Shown here in pieces: positions 11,343 through 26,400 of a DNA stretch of 64,000 bases. The stretch's first letter is position 1, and every line of letters begins with the position of its first letter. The notes under the pieces were generated by a model. It saw nothing but the letters and a program-made list of their open reading frames with translations. It did no database searches and was not told where the DNA came from. Made by a program: the position numbers and the translations under genes. Source of the DNA: Apoderus coryli (Eukaryota > Arthropoda > Insecta > Coleoptera > Attelabidae); contig OU452198.1 of assembly GCA_911728435.2 (NCBI GenBank), positions 40,205,902 to 40,269,901 of the forward strand. Direction: 5' to 3'.

Positions 11343-12767
11343 AAGACAAATTGACAGTCGTGGTATTTGATATATTAAATTGGTCGAAATGTTTGCAAAT
11401 TGGGAGCTAATAATATCTCATGAAATCGATAAACGCAAGGTAGTGACCGAACACTATTTTCCTTTGTTATTCTATTATATTAAGAAAAAAGAATAAATAA
11501 ATATGTATTGAACAAACCTGGCTTTTAGGATTGATGATTGGTAAAATAGATAATATCAAACTAGGATTTTGCCAATTCGATAAGAACAACAGTCATTTCA
11601 AAGTATTAGTTTGAAAGGTAACAGCTCGCTGGCCGATATGTTATTTTTCAAATTATTGTTATTGTATTATATAATATAGTACCGACTTGGGTACTAATCC
11701 AACTATTTGATTATTTTTTAAATTTTATTTACAAAGTTGGTTAATAAACTGTGAGAGAGTAATAAGTGGTAAAAAGGTTCTATACTGGAATTTAGAAAAA
11801 ATATAATGTGAAAATACAGCTCAGGTGCCTTATTAAATTGTTTTTTTTTTAATTATAAACACAAATTACTGATTGTTTTATCATGGTTTCTGTAAGTATG
11901 TTAATAATTTTGGCACCTAAAATATTATTTAATTTATTAATAATTAAAATAGATTACTTAGTGTAGCTAAGTAATGGTTATTTCGTTGATTAAAGCACAG
12001 GGAATTCGAAATGACACAATAGAAATAATTATACCTAAATCAAATAATTGCCTACTACGTTGGTCATTACTTTACATCTCAGGCTGAAGCTCTTCTATGT
12101 TCTCTTTATTCTTTGAAATTTACAATTTTTGGAATAGAATATATTGCGTCATTTAGAATTACTGTGTTACAAAAAATTAAAAATTAAATTGTGTTTTCTT
12201 TTTTTCACAATAAAATATTTTTTTTTGAATCTATTTCTACAATATGTGTTTTATTGGTACACATTATGAGACATAATGTCCATTGGATGGGATTTTATAT
12301 AAAATCCTCCAACTCATGCAAAGTATCCCGACAGGCCGTAGTTTATACTCATCCAATCAGCACGTTGTCTGTTTCAATGCATTCGTACAGGTTCTTGTTA
12401 AAATATTACATAGCAACGTGTTTTTTCGTTTTTTTTTTCGGGAAAATTAGATGCCCTTATCATATTACTTACGATAAAAAAATGGAACATCGATTGTTTT
12501 CTCTGTCGTAAAAGTTAAAATTGACGAAACAAGATGAATATTTGAAGGGACACTCAGCGTAAAAAAAATGGTGATCGAATTAGAGTTAGAATGAGGTTTG
12601 TGAAATGTTTAATAATGAATATCCTGACACCAGAATATATCAGGCTAGGGATCATTGTATCTTAACATAAAACTTTTAATTTGCGAAATGTTTGAGGGAA
12701 AAACGGCAACTCATCCCTCTCTAGTATCACAAGTAGAACACATTTTATAAATAGGAGAAAATAATGC
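11343..12767. other. Stretch without a recognisable gene
   Basis: AT-rich. The plus-strand open frame 12191-12511 is Phe-rich low-complexity and not convincing as a protein. Confidence 0.4.
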
Positions 12768-13350
12768 TGGACTTCCCTCCGGGCGACTGTTGCGACGATC
12801 GTCGTATGATACTGCTACCGTTGTTTCCTCCAAGCGACAGCCGCCGGCGATAGTCGCTCGGCCTAGCGATCGTCGCAAGCCGCCTGCTCTCAGAGCACAT
12901 ATAGTCGCGGGCAGCGACTATTCGTTAGTTTCGTTCGGTTTTTAATGTAGTGTTCACAAGATAAAATCTTGTTCAACGCCGCAGAAGATGAGAAATTGAT
13001 CGAGGCAGTGGCTCCCTCTTTAATTTGCGTTGTCCTTTATATAAGGATCAAGTTATAAAGGATAATGCTTGGAAGGAGGTCGCAGAACGCGTTGGTAAAT
13101 CAGATAAGTAAATATTATTTATTTCGGTGGCTTCTTGAAGCAAGTCAGAATACCGCTGTATGTCGCTATGTTACAAACTTCCCAAAAATTTGTGAAAACT
13201 ACACACAGCTACAGAACGAACAAACACCGGAAGTAAAATTACCGATACAGGCGGGAAATTTACTCGTCGCAAACGCTGGGAGGAAAACATACCCATAGCG
13301 AGGATCGGTGAGCGACTATCGCCAGCTACAGGCGCTCGGAGGGAAGTCCA
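12768..13350 (+). mobile_element. Short element carrying a MADF-domain remnant
   Basis: Inverted ends TGGACTTCCCTCCG (12768) and CGGAGGGAAGTCCA (to 13350). Inside, on the plus strand, 12973-13108 reads FNAAEDEKLIEAV, then after a frame change FNLRCPLYKDQ and KDNAWKEVAERVGKSD. This is the start of a MADF (Adf-1-like) DNA-binding domain, as found in the accessory protein of PIF/Harbinger transposons. It is GC-rich compared with its flanks and has several GCGAC/GTCGC words. It is probably a non-autonomous Harbinger derivative. No clear 3-bp target duplication was seen. Confidence 0.55.
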
Positions 13351-13439
13351 TCGTAACTTAAGTATTCGAATGAGGAACGGGAAGATAAAAAAACCATCTT
13401 GGTGTTGCACGAGGACTAAATAACTGCACATTAAATCCA

Positions 13440-14110
13440 ATATAATTCAACAATCGTGGAGCATATATATTTTATTATGTGAAAGCTTATAAAGAAAGAT
13501 CACAAATCACAGCATTTCAAGCTCTACAGTCAGTAAACTCAAATTTATTCAAGAGAAAATCATGAGGAAATCACCGTATAGGATAACTACTCTCAGACTT
13601 ATACCAAAGATATTTGACCATCCTACGCTGCCCTTTGCAACTGATCCATTTGTCTCACATACTTCGGTACCAGACTATAGACGCATATTCCAATCTGGAT
13701 CTAACAAATGCATTGTATAACAATATACTTACAATATTTCACAATCCGCAAATTGTCTGGAATTCCTAAAATAAATACCAAAGACTTAAAAGATTAACAA
13801 ATAATTTCACTCCCAAAAACAAATTGCACCTCCTAAGATGTCGATCTCGAAGACAATAATCCAACAGTATCGGCTTCTGTCTACGAGTGAAAAACACACA
13901 CAAATTTGTTAATGTTAAAGAAAGAATATTTTGAGAACACCAAGTGAAAAGTATCTCGAAATCTTTCTGAAGTTTAACACAGTCAGAAAAGTTATTAACA
14001 CGTACAAACAATTTTAAATCATCAGTATATAGAAGTTTACTGCAAGCAAAATTATCTACAATGTTGTTTATAAAAAAAAATGGGCCTATTCGAGTGAGAA
14101 AAAATGACAA
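13440..14110 (-). pseudogene. Jockey-type LINE reverse transcriptase fragment
   Basis: The minus strand from 14060 encodes INNIVDNFACSKLLYTDDLK (YTDD at the YADD site), then WCSQNILSL and CVFFTRRQKP. Further on, with stops and shifts, LYNAFVRSRLEYASIVW follows. This is the normal order of palm and thumb in jockey/CR1-like reverse transcriptases. It is truncated at both ends. It lies just downstream of the Sas-4 stop, in the same strand sense. Confidence 0.75.
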
Positions 14111-14455
14111 AAGACTTAGTTAAATATTGGGAAGATCGTTATTTTTATTATAGAGAATAAAAATAATAATATACAGGGGACTGCATAAGCAAAACATGCA
14201 ATTACGTTTATCTATTACACAATCGACCGAGTATACTTTTATGTTACGTCAAAAAACGGGCAACTTACACACAGTCACATGTGCCAGCGTTTTCTCCAAA
14301 AAAAATGACTTTTGGTCCTCACATGTATAAATAATTCACATTGATCATTTTTTTAAAGTAGCTTTATAATAAAATTGTGAAAAATTACAAAAATATATAA
14401 TAAATTATAACAATATGGTAATAACAAAAGCGTATATCAAAATTTGTGTAGACTA

Positions 14456-17400
14456 TTATGAGACAGTTTGATGTGTGTCCATAACTAAAACACCATTGGG
14501 ATCCTTGAGGCGTATTCTTCCATTCGGATATCGAGTTTCTACAGATCCATCCTCAAACAGGATTCTTAATGTCCCATCTGGGTACTCACGTCGCTAAAAA
14601 AATAATTAAATTTCAGGAAAGTGTTTATTTAGAGAAAAAAGATCTTAGGAAATCCAAATACACTCTAAATAGCCTCGCTTATAATGCTTTATTTACTAGC
14701 TGATTTGAACTGTACATACCTTATGCTTACTAGTATGCACTTCCTTTTGTCCATTCGGTAAAATTATTATTTGTTCACCATTAATATTCTTAATAGTTTT
14801 AGAACCATCTGGGAAAGTCTCCTCTTCTGTGCCGTCAGTATTAATAGTCCTGATGGATCCTTCAGGATATGTTATCTCAATTTTACCATCCGAGTATTTT
14901 TTATGTTTTTGACCACTAAACAAATTAATCAGATTAAATTTACGCGGATTTGAAGGGTGGATAAATATCCATGGAGTCACCTGAATCAAACTTTTAATAG
15001 GGTATATGTGTTCAGATCATTTCTTTAGTATTGAATGAACTGAAGGCAGAATTATGAAGAATGGGCAGTGGCTAGCGCAAGGGATCTATAAGGTCATTAG
15101 TTAGGCTAACGTCTTCAACAAACTATTAGGATATATTTAGGTAGCGTAGGAAGCATTTCTTAAAAAATATATTATTTTCATTGATACAGGGAGGATCGAA
15201 AGTCACGCATAAATCCGATAAAATTTGAAAGAAACGCTCGCACATGTCACTTTTGGTTTTAGTTTTTCGTCTTGACGTAACAGAAAAGTATACAGAGCTA
15301 TAATGTTGTACAATTAACCTAAAGTCAACGGTTATTGAGATATTTAGGATTGGATAACACAAAAAGCACTGATAAATATTCATCTATTTATTTAGTTTGC
15401 AAAAATAAACATTGAAAACTCTAATCTACATTCTAGCATATATCGAACTTTAACAATTTTTTATGAGCCTGTTTTGTGCTTCAAATTTTATAAGATTTAT
15501 GCGTGACTTTTGACCCTCACTGTAGAAGTATATGTACTTGAGATGTTGGGTATGAGCCAACCCAACCCTCGGGTGGTCGCAGAGGAGAGCAATAATGGTA
15601 CTTGTTGCTAATACATTTAGAAATAAAAATATACTCCAGTCAATAGAAAGACTTTAGCTTGCCTTCAAATATTATAGGGAATGTTAAATATAGTTAGGTC
15701 TAGTTTAAAACAATGCTTTGCTAATTTATTTGACCACAAAATCCATTGTCCTTCTACAAGGTGTCCAGAAAGGGGGTTCTATAAAAAAAAGTACACGTAA
15801 TATTTTTGGTATAGTTTCTAGAGAAAGTTTTGGGAAATTAAGTGGCAAAGATTGTGTTCAAAAGTTGACCATCACCGAAAACGGAAATTAGCCGCCACGC
15901 GTCTACAGATCTCTATGGAAATGACGGCCATTTCGGTATGGATGTTGTGCTTCAACTGCCAGTTGATGGCGCCTCGACAAGAGATCGCTTTTTTTGGGAA
16001 AAGTTGATTGACAACCACAAGCGATTGGTTGGAGATGTGGCAAGTAGGACCATCTTGTTGCAACCATGTCTCCACATTAAAACGTTCAAACTCCTGCAGT
16101 TGTGGAGCTAAAAAGTTCCTTAACGATCGCAATACCGTTCCCTGTTTATCGTATCGCCGGTCTTCAAAAAAATAAGGCCTTCACATGGCAGTCCACGCAA
16201 TAACTTTTGGACTATGTAGTGGTCGTTCATGTTTCAGATTTTCTTGCCCAGTACCGGCAGTTATGTTTGTTTATGTGCCTCGTCACTAAACATAATGTTT
16301 TCAAACGTTGGGAAGCGTTGAAACGTTTCATTTGCAAAACTCATTCGGAGCGCACAGTCGGTAACTTTCAGTTCTTGAACGAGCTGAATTTTCAATCATT
16401 GTTTGCACAGAGCGCGGAAGACCTTGATTGTGACTACATTTTCTGATGGTATCGTCCTTTGGTGCATTCCGTATATTAAATTCTGTACGATATAAACGTT
16501 GAGCTGTCACTATCGAATCATCATTGCGATAGTAGGCGCGTATGCAAAAAGCGCGATGGTCTCCCGGGTACTTCCCATGGTTACTAAATCTCCAAAGAGC
16601 AGCGCAACAGACGATCCTTACGCGCTCCCTCCCATCCGCGCCGTTACATGGACAGCGCAGTTACAAATACCCCCCACCCTTTCTGGACACATTCTATGAA
16701 GATCTCAGTTAATCAGTTGTAATATCAGTACCTGTCAGGTCATTTTCTCCATTTTTTAAATGAAAACAAATAAGTATGTTGATTGATAATTAGGTAGACT
16801 GTTCATTCTATGTAAATTGAATAAAATAAATCATACACATACTTTGTATATTCGATAACCTCAGAGCCATCCCCATACTGTGTATGCCAGCAATTATTCT
16901 CCAAATAATAGTATCGTATTGTTTTTTCTTTAACATCAGTTTCTTTTATGTCACCATTAAAATATTTCATTCGAATAAAATTACCATCTGGCGATATCGT
17001 TTTCACATTACCATTACTATAAACCACTTCCATTGACCCATCTGGATATACAGTCTCAGTTTTATCTGGAAAAAATAAATACATCTCTAAAAGTAGTCCT
17101 TTGTGGAAGAGTATGCTTTTTTAACCACTAAAAAGTTTTAAAACATACTTCATGGAGCAGAATTTTCCGAAAGGAGTGTTATCATACCATTTTGCAATCA
17201 AAACTACTTTGAAAAAGAACGATTTTACCACATTTGACTAGGTAGGTAGGTTGAGCCGGACCGTGCACTGCGATCACACAAGGGTCAGTTGTGCCTTATA
17301 CCTATAGATATTTCACCCAGCAGCTGAATCTTCTTAATGAAGCCGATTATTTTGCTGGCACTTTTGACTACCGAAACACTACATGCGCGTCACCATAAAT

Positions 17401-20400
17401 TTGGGGTTTCTAAAGCATGTCAATGCGCAATACACATTTCGTTTAATAAAACCATTATCATGTGTAAAAACATAGATGTAATAGATGGAAACGATCCAAG
17501 AGGAATGTTCAAGAGCCACTAAATTCGACATGAGCTTAATCTGCTTAGAAACATAAATTTTATGGAAAGGAATGACTTTAAAATTATGTGTGAATAATAC
17601 ACTAACAGCGATAAAGATATGAGTCGTTTCTAAACCTCTGGCGTTTAAAATAACTCCAAAAATGGATTTACCATCCTTGTGAACCTTTCGGCTTCTCTTT
17701 ACACGAGAATGGAAAGCACTCACTGAAAATAACCATTACCTGTAAATTGCAAAAAAATAAACAATTGCACTACCTTGAGGATAAAAATGCATTATGGTGA
17801 CTCTCAACTTTACTTACCTCCAGCACTGCTGGATCGATTAACATTTGTAGTTGGACTATTCATCTGACCAAAAACATTTTCATACTGTTTCTCCAGAGAT
17901 AATGAAGTAAATTCCGATAATTCATGTGGCAATACTGTCTCGTTAGTTGTTATATTTTGCTCTAAACTCTTCCGTTGATTTGACTTGTCATCCCTCAAAG
18001 TAACCTACAAAATATTTTTCCCTTTGCATAATAAGCCCTTGTTATGTGAAATAAAACGTTTTAATTTTTTCTTACCTTGGAATTTTGATTTTCTTGTCGG
18101 CATTTCACTAAATTAATTTCCTCACCCCCACCCATATTGCCCAGCGATTTATTCATATTTTGCTTCCTAAATGTCTCTTCAGTCAATTTTGATAAATTCT
18201 TATTGATTTCATGTAACATTTTGACCTCAGACGGTCGTCGTGATATTTTTTGAGTTGCATTCAATTTCGCATTTTCTTTTTGTAATTTTTCAATTAACTC
18301 CTTTTGTTCTATATTACTTTTTTCCAATTGTTTTATTTGATTTCTTAATCGAGCTTGTGTTGCGCCGTTTTTTGTATCTTTTAGCTTAACCAACTCTTTT
18401 ATGTCGTTTAATTCTTGTTTGAGATTCGAGATTTGTTCACGTTCTTTTTTGTTTGGACGGTTTTGGCTGTCCTTTACGTACCTATATGAAATATATTTTA
18501 TTCTAAATATAAAAATATACCCTGTTTGATCAGAATATAACGACGAATATTACTTTTCCTTTTAAAATTGATTATGAATTGATCTAAAGCTGATTACTTG
18601 TATTGATTAAACCTTGAGATATTATCAAAATTTTCGCATGAATATGGAATTACCCAATATTAACTTTGGAAGAACAACAATATATGTAGGACAGGATGGT
18701 CAGTCTTAAGAGGTAAAATTGGAAAGCCACTTAACGGTATCTCAATTAAAAATAACCACAATATCCATTAGATCAGGGGTTCCCAAAGTGGGCGATAACG
18801 CCCCCTTGTGGGCGCTGCAGGCCTAAAGGGGAGCGGTAAGAGATCCAGGAAGAATGGGGGTGTTGGGTAATTTTCGCAGATAATAGACCACGTGCAATCA
18901 TGTTATTATTACACGTTTTTGTTAAACAACCGGATTTGTACATTCCTGTATCAATCGGCTTGTTCATAGAATACTTGTTCTTACTTGTTGAGTACGATTG
19001 AGCGTCGAATGAGACAAACGAGTTTATGCATGTTTATTCCTGTCGGTGCGTGCTGCTTATGCAATCCTATATAAACAAGGTAATATTTAGTTTATTCTCA
19101 TTTGCGGTTTCGCGCGTAATAGATAAGCAGTACTTAAGTTTAACAATTACTTACGTATTTGTCAAAAGAAAACAATGTCAGAAGTAAAAAAGCAGAGACG
19201 GCAATACTGTGCGGAATATATTAAATTCGGATTCATTGAAAATCCCACAAACTCAATCGTCGCCTTTGTGCCTTCTATGTCTAAAAACATTTTCGAATGA
19301 AGCCATGAAGCCTTCAAGACTGCAAGATCATTTGAATAAAATGCATCCAGATAAGAAAGACAAGAATGTAGCATATTTTCAAGACCTAGAGAAGAAGCAT
19401 AATACTCAGCCAAGTGTAGCAAAACTATTTTCGGCGGCTGCCAAACAAGATGACGACGGACTTCGAGCTTTGTACAATATCTATTTGTTAATTGCTCAAA
19501 AAGGCAAACAACATCGGAGAAGAGTTAATTTTGCCAGCAATAAAGGAAGTAATAACTACTGTGCTTCATAAACCGGCCGCAGATATTATCCGAAAAATTG
19601 CTTTGCGTAATAATTCTGTGCAAAGACGAATTGATGAAATGGCTGAAAACATTGAAGGATCATTGTGCAATTATCTGAGGACTAGTCAATTCTCAATTCA
19701 GCTCGATGAGTCCACTTTACCAACTAATAAAGCATTGTTGCTGTCTTACGTGAGGTTTATTAAAAATGAGAAAATATGTGAAGAACTATTCTTCGCTAGA
19801 AATTTAGAGACCGATACAAAAGGCGAAACCATATTCAATACATTGAAAAAATTTTGTGATGAGAAAGAGATTCCCTTGAAAAATATTATATCAGTTGCTA
19901 CGGATGGCGCTCCGGCTATGACAGGGTGCCATAAAGGCTTCATAGCGTACTTAAAAAATAAAATTCCAGATGTACATGTACATTGCGTTATTCATAGACA
20001 ACATTTGGTTGCTAGAAACTTAAGTGAACGACTATTTCAATAACTGCAATATGCCATCAATAAAATCCGTAACAGCTCTTTGAATGATAGATCATTTCAT
20101 CAGCTTTGTGTTACTCATGACAAAGATTTCAACCGTTTGTTGCTTCATACTGAAGTTCGTTGGCTATCAAGAGGGAATTGTCTGACTCGATTTTACAACC
20201 TGTTTGACTCTGTGATACAGTTCTTGGAAACTAAAGATACAACAACGCGCAACAAGCTCATTACATCAAAGAATGATATAGCTTACATGACAGACCTGTA
20301 TAAATTGTTCAACGACATGAATCTCCAACTGCAAGGCGATGAACTAAATTTAATTAAAACAAAAAATGTCGTTGCTGCTTTCGCAGCCAAACTGCTTCTG

Positions 20401-23400
20401 CACAAAAAGAATATGGGCAGACGTGAGTTTCACAATTTCCCGAATTTATCAGTATCCTGCAGTAACGACGACTTGTTTGCCTACTGCCAACATTTGGAAA
20501 ACCTCCACATTGACTTCACCGAACGATACCAGGACATTTTGAACTTGGAAATACCAGACTGGGTGTTGGATCCGTTTTCAAATGTCAACACAGCAATGTC
20601 ACCTCAGCTGGAAGAAGAACTTATAGAATTGACAACAAACGAGGAAATAAAAATTATTTTGAATAAAAGATACTCTGTCTGAATACTATAAAGTTGCGTT
20701 TTAATAATCATTCTCATTGGCAGGTGTAGCCCGTAAGAGTTAACTTGAGACCTGAACGCCGTTGTGTACTACCTACTGCGCTCAGGGCTCAAATTAACTC
20801 TTGTGGATTACAGTAAAAGTCTCGTTTAAAATGAATGTTTAATATCTGCTAATATAGCTCACAATAATTAATTAATTTAATTTGAAGTTATAGTGGTTTT
20901 TAAGTAGGTGAAAAAGGGGGGGCGCTCAAAAATAATTTATTCTCAAAGTGGGCAGTAGACAAAATAAGTTTGGGAACCCCTGCATTAGAGAATGTTGTCA
21001 CCTTTTGTCGGATTAGAATGGGCAATTGTCTAGTGATTGCACTCTGGGATCAAAGAATATTCTAATTATATATTATAGCCGTGTGAGGTGTTTTCTCCTA
21101 TGTTAGCAAAATTGGTTAAGATGTCAGTACCGAATACAGTAATTATTTTAGTTCCAAATTCACAAAAAATATGATCCGACCGCCATAGAAACCTATAGCT
21201 GTATATCTTTTGAAGACTTTGTCGAACATTATTAAAAACATAATTTCCGAGAAATTACTTCAATATCTGAATCTGAATGCTTGTAGCAGTGAAGTGCCAC
21301 TTCACCAAAAATAAATAATAAAAATATAAACTAAGACAAAATGCATTTTAAAATTTTTGAACATGAACATGAAGAACCTGATGGCGCGGATAGTGATTGG
21401 ATGGATGGCCTACATAGTCATGCGTGCTGAAGGCTGGCAATCGATGACCGTGGTTCGGATTCCACGATAAACTGTAGGTCCAAAACTCACAATAAATAAC
21501 TAACAACGATGGCTGTATTACCTTAGTCGTAAAGGCCAATAATAGAAAAAAAAATGCCAGGCGCATAAGAAAGTTAGAGGAAATATGTTGAAAAGTAGCC
21601 ACATTTTTCTACTGATTGAATAAACAGTTTTTAAACTACAACAATTATTTATCTCGATATTTACTGGTTTACTTTGTTATGCTTTTTGTATCGTAAATAT
21701 TTTAACATGTCTTAGACAAAAACAATTGTTTTTACTTATTTGTTAATTTTAAAATGTTTCTGTTTTTCATTTTTACTGTATTTGATTTTACACATTATTG
21801 CAAATTATTGTTAGAAAATTGAATTGACTTGCCGTTGTATTAAGCTTTGTACTATTATTATTGATTTGAAATAAAAAGTTTAATTAACTTAGTCTCATCA
21901 CTTTCTGATCATGAAGTATAATAAACCATTACTGCTACTTACTTTTCAAAAACCATACGTTCCTTTGCCAATTTCTTTTGTTCATTTTCAATTTCTTCAC
22001 GCAATTCTCTCAAATCATCTTCGTGTTTTTTCTTAACCTTCTTCAACTCCCTTTCCAATTTCTCTTTATTACTGTCTAATTTGTCAATCTTTGTTTTCTC
22101 ATGGGTATACTTTCGTTTTACTTCACTTAGTTCGTGCTGCAGTCGTTCACAATTGGAACATGTCATTTTAACATCTTTATTGCTATCGGCAAAGCTTGTA
22201 TTAACACCAATATTGATTTTAGTTGACGGTAAAGTTGTGTCATCATTTTTGCATGTCGTGTCTTGCTCTGTAGATAGCGAGGTCACTGATGACCATTTGT
22301 CTTGATCGGAGAAACTGGAGTCAGTCGATGAGTGGGGATCGTTCAGGGATTCTGAAAAGAAAAATGTAATATAAAATAACTTTTTGATTTGATTTGATGG
22401 CGGCGGACTCTTCAACCTTCCTAGACTGCCGGCTGGGACGAAGATCGTATCCACATCAGTGACAGACTTCAGAACATCGAGAGTTTCTCTTAACTCGGCT
22501 GCATTCTTGCGGCAAACGCAAATATCGATGATGAAATTCAGCATCGTATAAGATGCACAAGCGCATCTTTTGGCTCTCTGAGGACGAGAGTCTTCGATAA
22601 TCATAACATCGACGATTGGGTGTGTCATATTTTGACAAAATTTGCGGGTCGAGGATTGGCCTGTTTAACCATCTTAGGGTTCACAACAGAAGTCCTTGAG
22701 TTGGAGGAATTCATACTCGTTAGCGAGTGAATGCTGATGATGAGATTAAATAGGAAGATAGTTGCATATTTTGAGGCCCAACAAAGTGTCAAATCTAAAA
22801 AAAATCCGATCGATGCCGGAGATATCCGCAAAAAAAAACACATTTCACCAATATGGCCAGTTTTTCTCTATAAAATTCAAGTTATCTTCATTTGATTTCT
22901 AATGTCAAATTCTTGAAGAGATTTACAGTCTGAATGCAGGTGTGTGTGGTTAGGATAGGAAGTTTTGATTCAGACATATCTTGTATAACATAAATTATTA
23001 CACACAACGACTGAATATTATACATCTTCAAATATATCTAAATCCTTCATTAGTTCCACCCTGCGCAAGGTTAGTAACCAACCACATAGGGTCGCTGTGA
23101 CAGCCAGACATGTTTCTACTCCAGACTCATCATCAGTGACAAAAAGTTTAAATTTGAGAAAACGTTATGAATTAATTTTTGTTATAACAGTTGGGGGATT
23201 CTATTGGAGTCTGGAAACACATTATTTTGTTAGTCAGCCAATGATTTATATATATCATTGTCAATAAAAATGTTTTTGAAACTAAATTAACTTTTTTCAG
23301 TCTTCACACACCTTCCTGTACAATACGCGTAGCTGAATTGAGAGACATGTGGTGTACCTGGACTTTGAGAAGGCATTTGATAAGGTGCCATTCGCTCGTC

Positions 23401-26400
23401 TGCTATTGAATCTGGAACATTATGGTATTCGCGGAGAACTCCTGCGATGGATTGAGGGTTTCCTTAGAGGAAGAAGTTTCCAGGTTAGGGCGAATGGTTC
23501 GATTTCCCGTAGACTGCCGGTCCACAGCGGGGTGCCTCAGGGTTCGGTGTTGGGCCCGCTGTTGTTCCTGGTTTACATATCGGATCTGACGGGAAATATA
23601 AATGCAAATACAAGTTTCTTTGCTGATGACTCTAAGTTGTTTTATGATCCGCTGCAGAGTGCTGAGGTGTTACAGACCGATCTCGACAGAGTGATCAACT
23701 TGGCTGATGAGTTTGAATTTGGATAAATGTACAGTCCTCCATTTGGGACCAAATAACCCCGAAATATCCTACACCCTTGGTGGACACAAATTAAGACCAA
23801 CTCTCCAGCAAAAGGATCTCGGCGTGATTATTACCAATGATTTAAAATGGGAAATCCATGTCTCGGCGGTAGTGAAGCAGGCCAACAAATGGTTGTATTT
23901 GATCCGGAAAGCATTTAGATCAAGGTCCAATGACATGGTTCTGAAGCTGTACAAGTCGTTTGTCAGGCCGAGCCTGGAATATGCCAATAGTGTATGGTCT
24001 CCTTATTTTGTTAAGGATATTGAGGCTTTGGAGAGAGTTCAGAGAAGATTTACCAAGCTTCCGCAAGCGATGTGCCACCTGCCATATGAAGATCGGCTAA
24101 TAGCTTTGAACTTAACAACGCTTCAAGAAAGGCGTCGTCGTGGCGACTTGATACAGACGTATAAGGTTCTTAGCGGACATTACACAATAAACTTGGATCT
24201 CTTTCATCTTAATAGAAATCCGAGCCTACGTGGTAACAGCAAGAAATTGTGCAAAGAAAGATGCGCCAAGCTCGCTCGAAGAAACTTTCTATCAAATAGA
24301 GTGGTATATGCGTGGAATGATATGTCGGAGGAGGTTGTATCAGCGCCAACAGTGAATAGTTTTAAGAACAGACTGGACGTTCGAATTGCATGAGTATTTC
24401 CAGGCTACAACTTACATTTTCTCATTGCAAATACTGTAAAACAAACTACATGCTAGCATCCACACAATTGTTGATGGCTCTTACATGATGGATTTTGTTA
24501 TAAAACTCTGAAAATTACTCAATTGCAAGTCAAGCCAGAGACTGATGTCTCTGCTACGGCACTCTTGGAGAGCCGTACTGCCTGTAGCCGCTACAGTGCG
24601 ACAACTAAATGGATGACTTTGATGATTTATATATAAAGAAAATGACATAGGAGCAGCTCAACGATCCATAGACAACCCACAGTAATACACTAAAAAAAAC
24701 TTACCAGACGCCGATCTAGGAAATTTCTCACTATAATCTCGTTGACGTTTCTCCTCACTAACTTTTCTCAAATTCTTCAGAAAACTTTGCAACACTGCAG
24801 TTTTCTTCGTCACTTCCTCCAATTTGTCTTGAAGGTCTACATTGTTATTAACTCCAAAATTGGATGGTATTGAATTATGCGAAAACTGATCCATATCCAA
24901 AATTCTGTCTTGTCCAAATTTGCTTCTGATATTATAACCATCCTCACCTATACATGCAGCGTTGCCTTCAACACATTGTTGATTTGTATCGGTAGGGTTT
25001 GGTACTTTGTTTGGCGTACTGGCAAGCAGATTAATAATACTGGTATTTGAAGAACTAAAACTGCTACGTTCAACTCGTTTTTCTAGAATTTCGAATACTC
25101 TGAGATCTTTTTCCATTTGTTTTTCGTATAACGTTTGTTCTCCAGGTTGTTGGGAATTTGTGTCACTGGAATATATTAGCCTTATGAGTACAATAATATA
25201 GCCTATCAACTGAAATAATTAAGACGTTATTTCTTAAATTAAACTTGAAATTCTTTAACACATTCCACCGACTGTCAACTCCATTTATCATCATCAGTTG
25301 AAACTTCTTAGCTTATGACCACATAACATAAATGATCCCGTTAAAGAGATTGACGAGCGTGTGAAAACGGTTAGATACGCTGAGAATTTAGTGAAATTTA
25401 AAGCTGAAAGCTTTGGATGCAACAGACACTACTGGTTCATCGGTAAAGTATTTCATAGGAGTTGGGCTATATAGCTTTTAGGAAGGCAGAGGATATCGTT
25501 TTTGAATTCATAGGTGCAGGAAAAATATCAGACTATGTTTGGCCAAGAGATTGCTGGCAAGCATCCATACTGGATACTGTTGTTTTACGAAACACTTCAC
25601 CAAAATGGGGATAGATGAGAATTCAAGATGTATCTAAGAAAACGCAATCGTATACCTGGCTGAGTGGTCGAAACTAGATTGATGTTCAGAGTATTCGGCC
25701 CTCATGAGCTTTTATATGACGATTTAGAACTCCTGAGTTTAAAGAACGTCCTAGAGTTGGCTCATGACATAAGTCTTTTCAGAAGAGAGTCTGACAAGAA
25801 TGATGGCTAATAAAAGAAGTGTTAAATGATCTAGTTGCTAGATCTTAACATTAAGAGGTAAAGAGTAACTATTAAAATGATTTTGTGGATGCTAAAACTC
25901 ATCCAAAAATGTTCAAAGCAAACTGGTGGTAATTGGTTCAATATTAATACGTCAAAGTTGAAGAGCCCCACTTGGTGTAAACTTAGACATTTCTATTCTT
26001 CATTAGTTTCCAAACTATTTGCTAAAAACAGGTAGGTAAAATTATATGGAGTTACAGAATATATTGGAGAACCTAGAAATAAACATAAGTAAGTAAGAGT
26101 AAGAGATACAACAGTAAAAAGTTATTATAAAGTGATAATACTCCAATAAATTTGAACGAACGTTAGGTAAACAAATTCAAAAGAGGCTAATTACGAATTT
26201 GGAATTGGTCATATATTTCTTAATTTCTAAAGCTGCTAGTAGGTAAATTAAATTTCTTGTCCTTATTTTCTAAATGCGAAACTACAATCATTTAACTGCT
26301 CAAATCCATGGTTTCAATAGTGATTCCAGTGACTTGCATTTAGAAAATAAGGGCAAGAAATTGAATTTACTAGAAGCTTTAGAAATTAACAAACTAAGAA

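Noticed and set aside
13171..13440. 89-aa minus-strand open frame
   Set aside because: Shadow of the MADF-bearing element and its terminal repeat.
25275..25300. Another CTGATGATGA word near a GAAAC on the opposite strand
   Set aside because: No stem II hairpin or GAAA at the right distance, so it is not counted as a ribozyme-like module.
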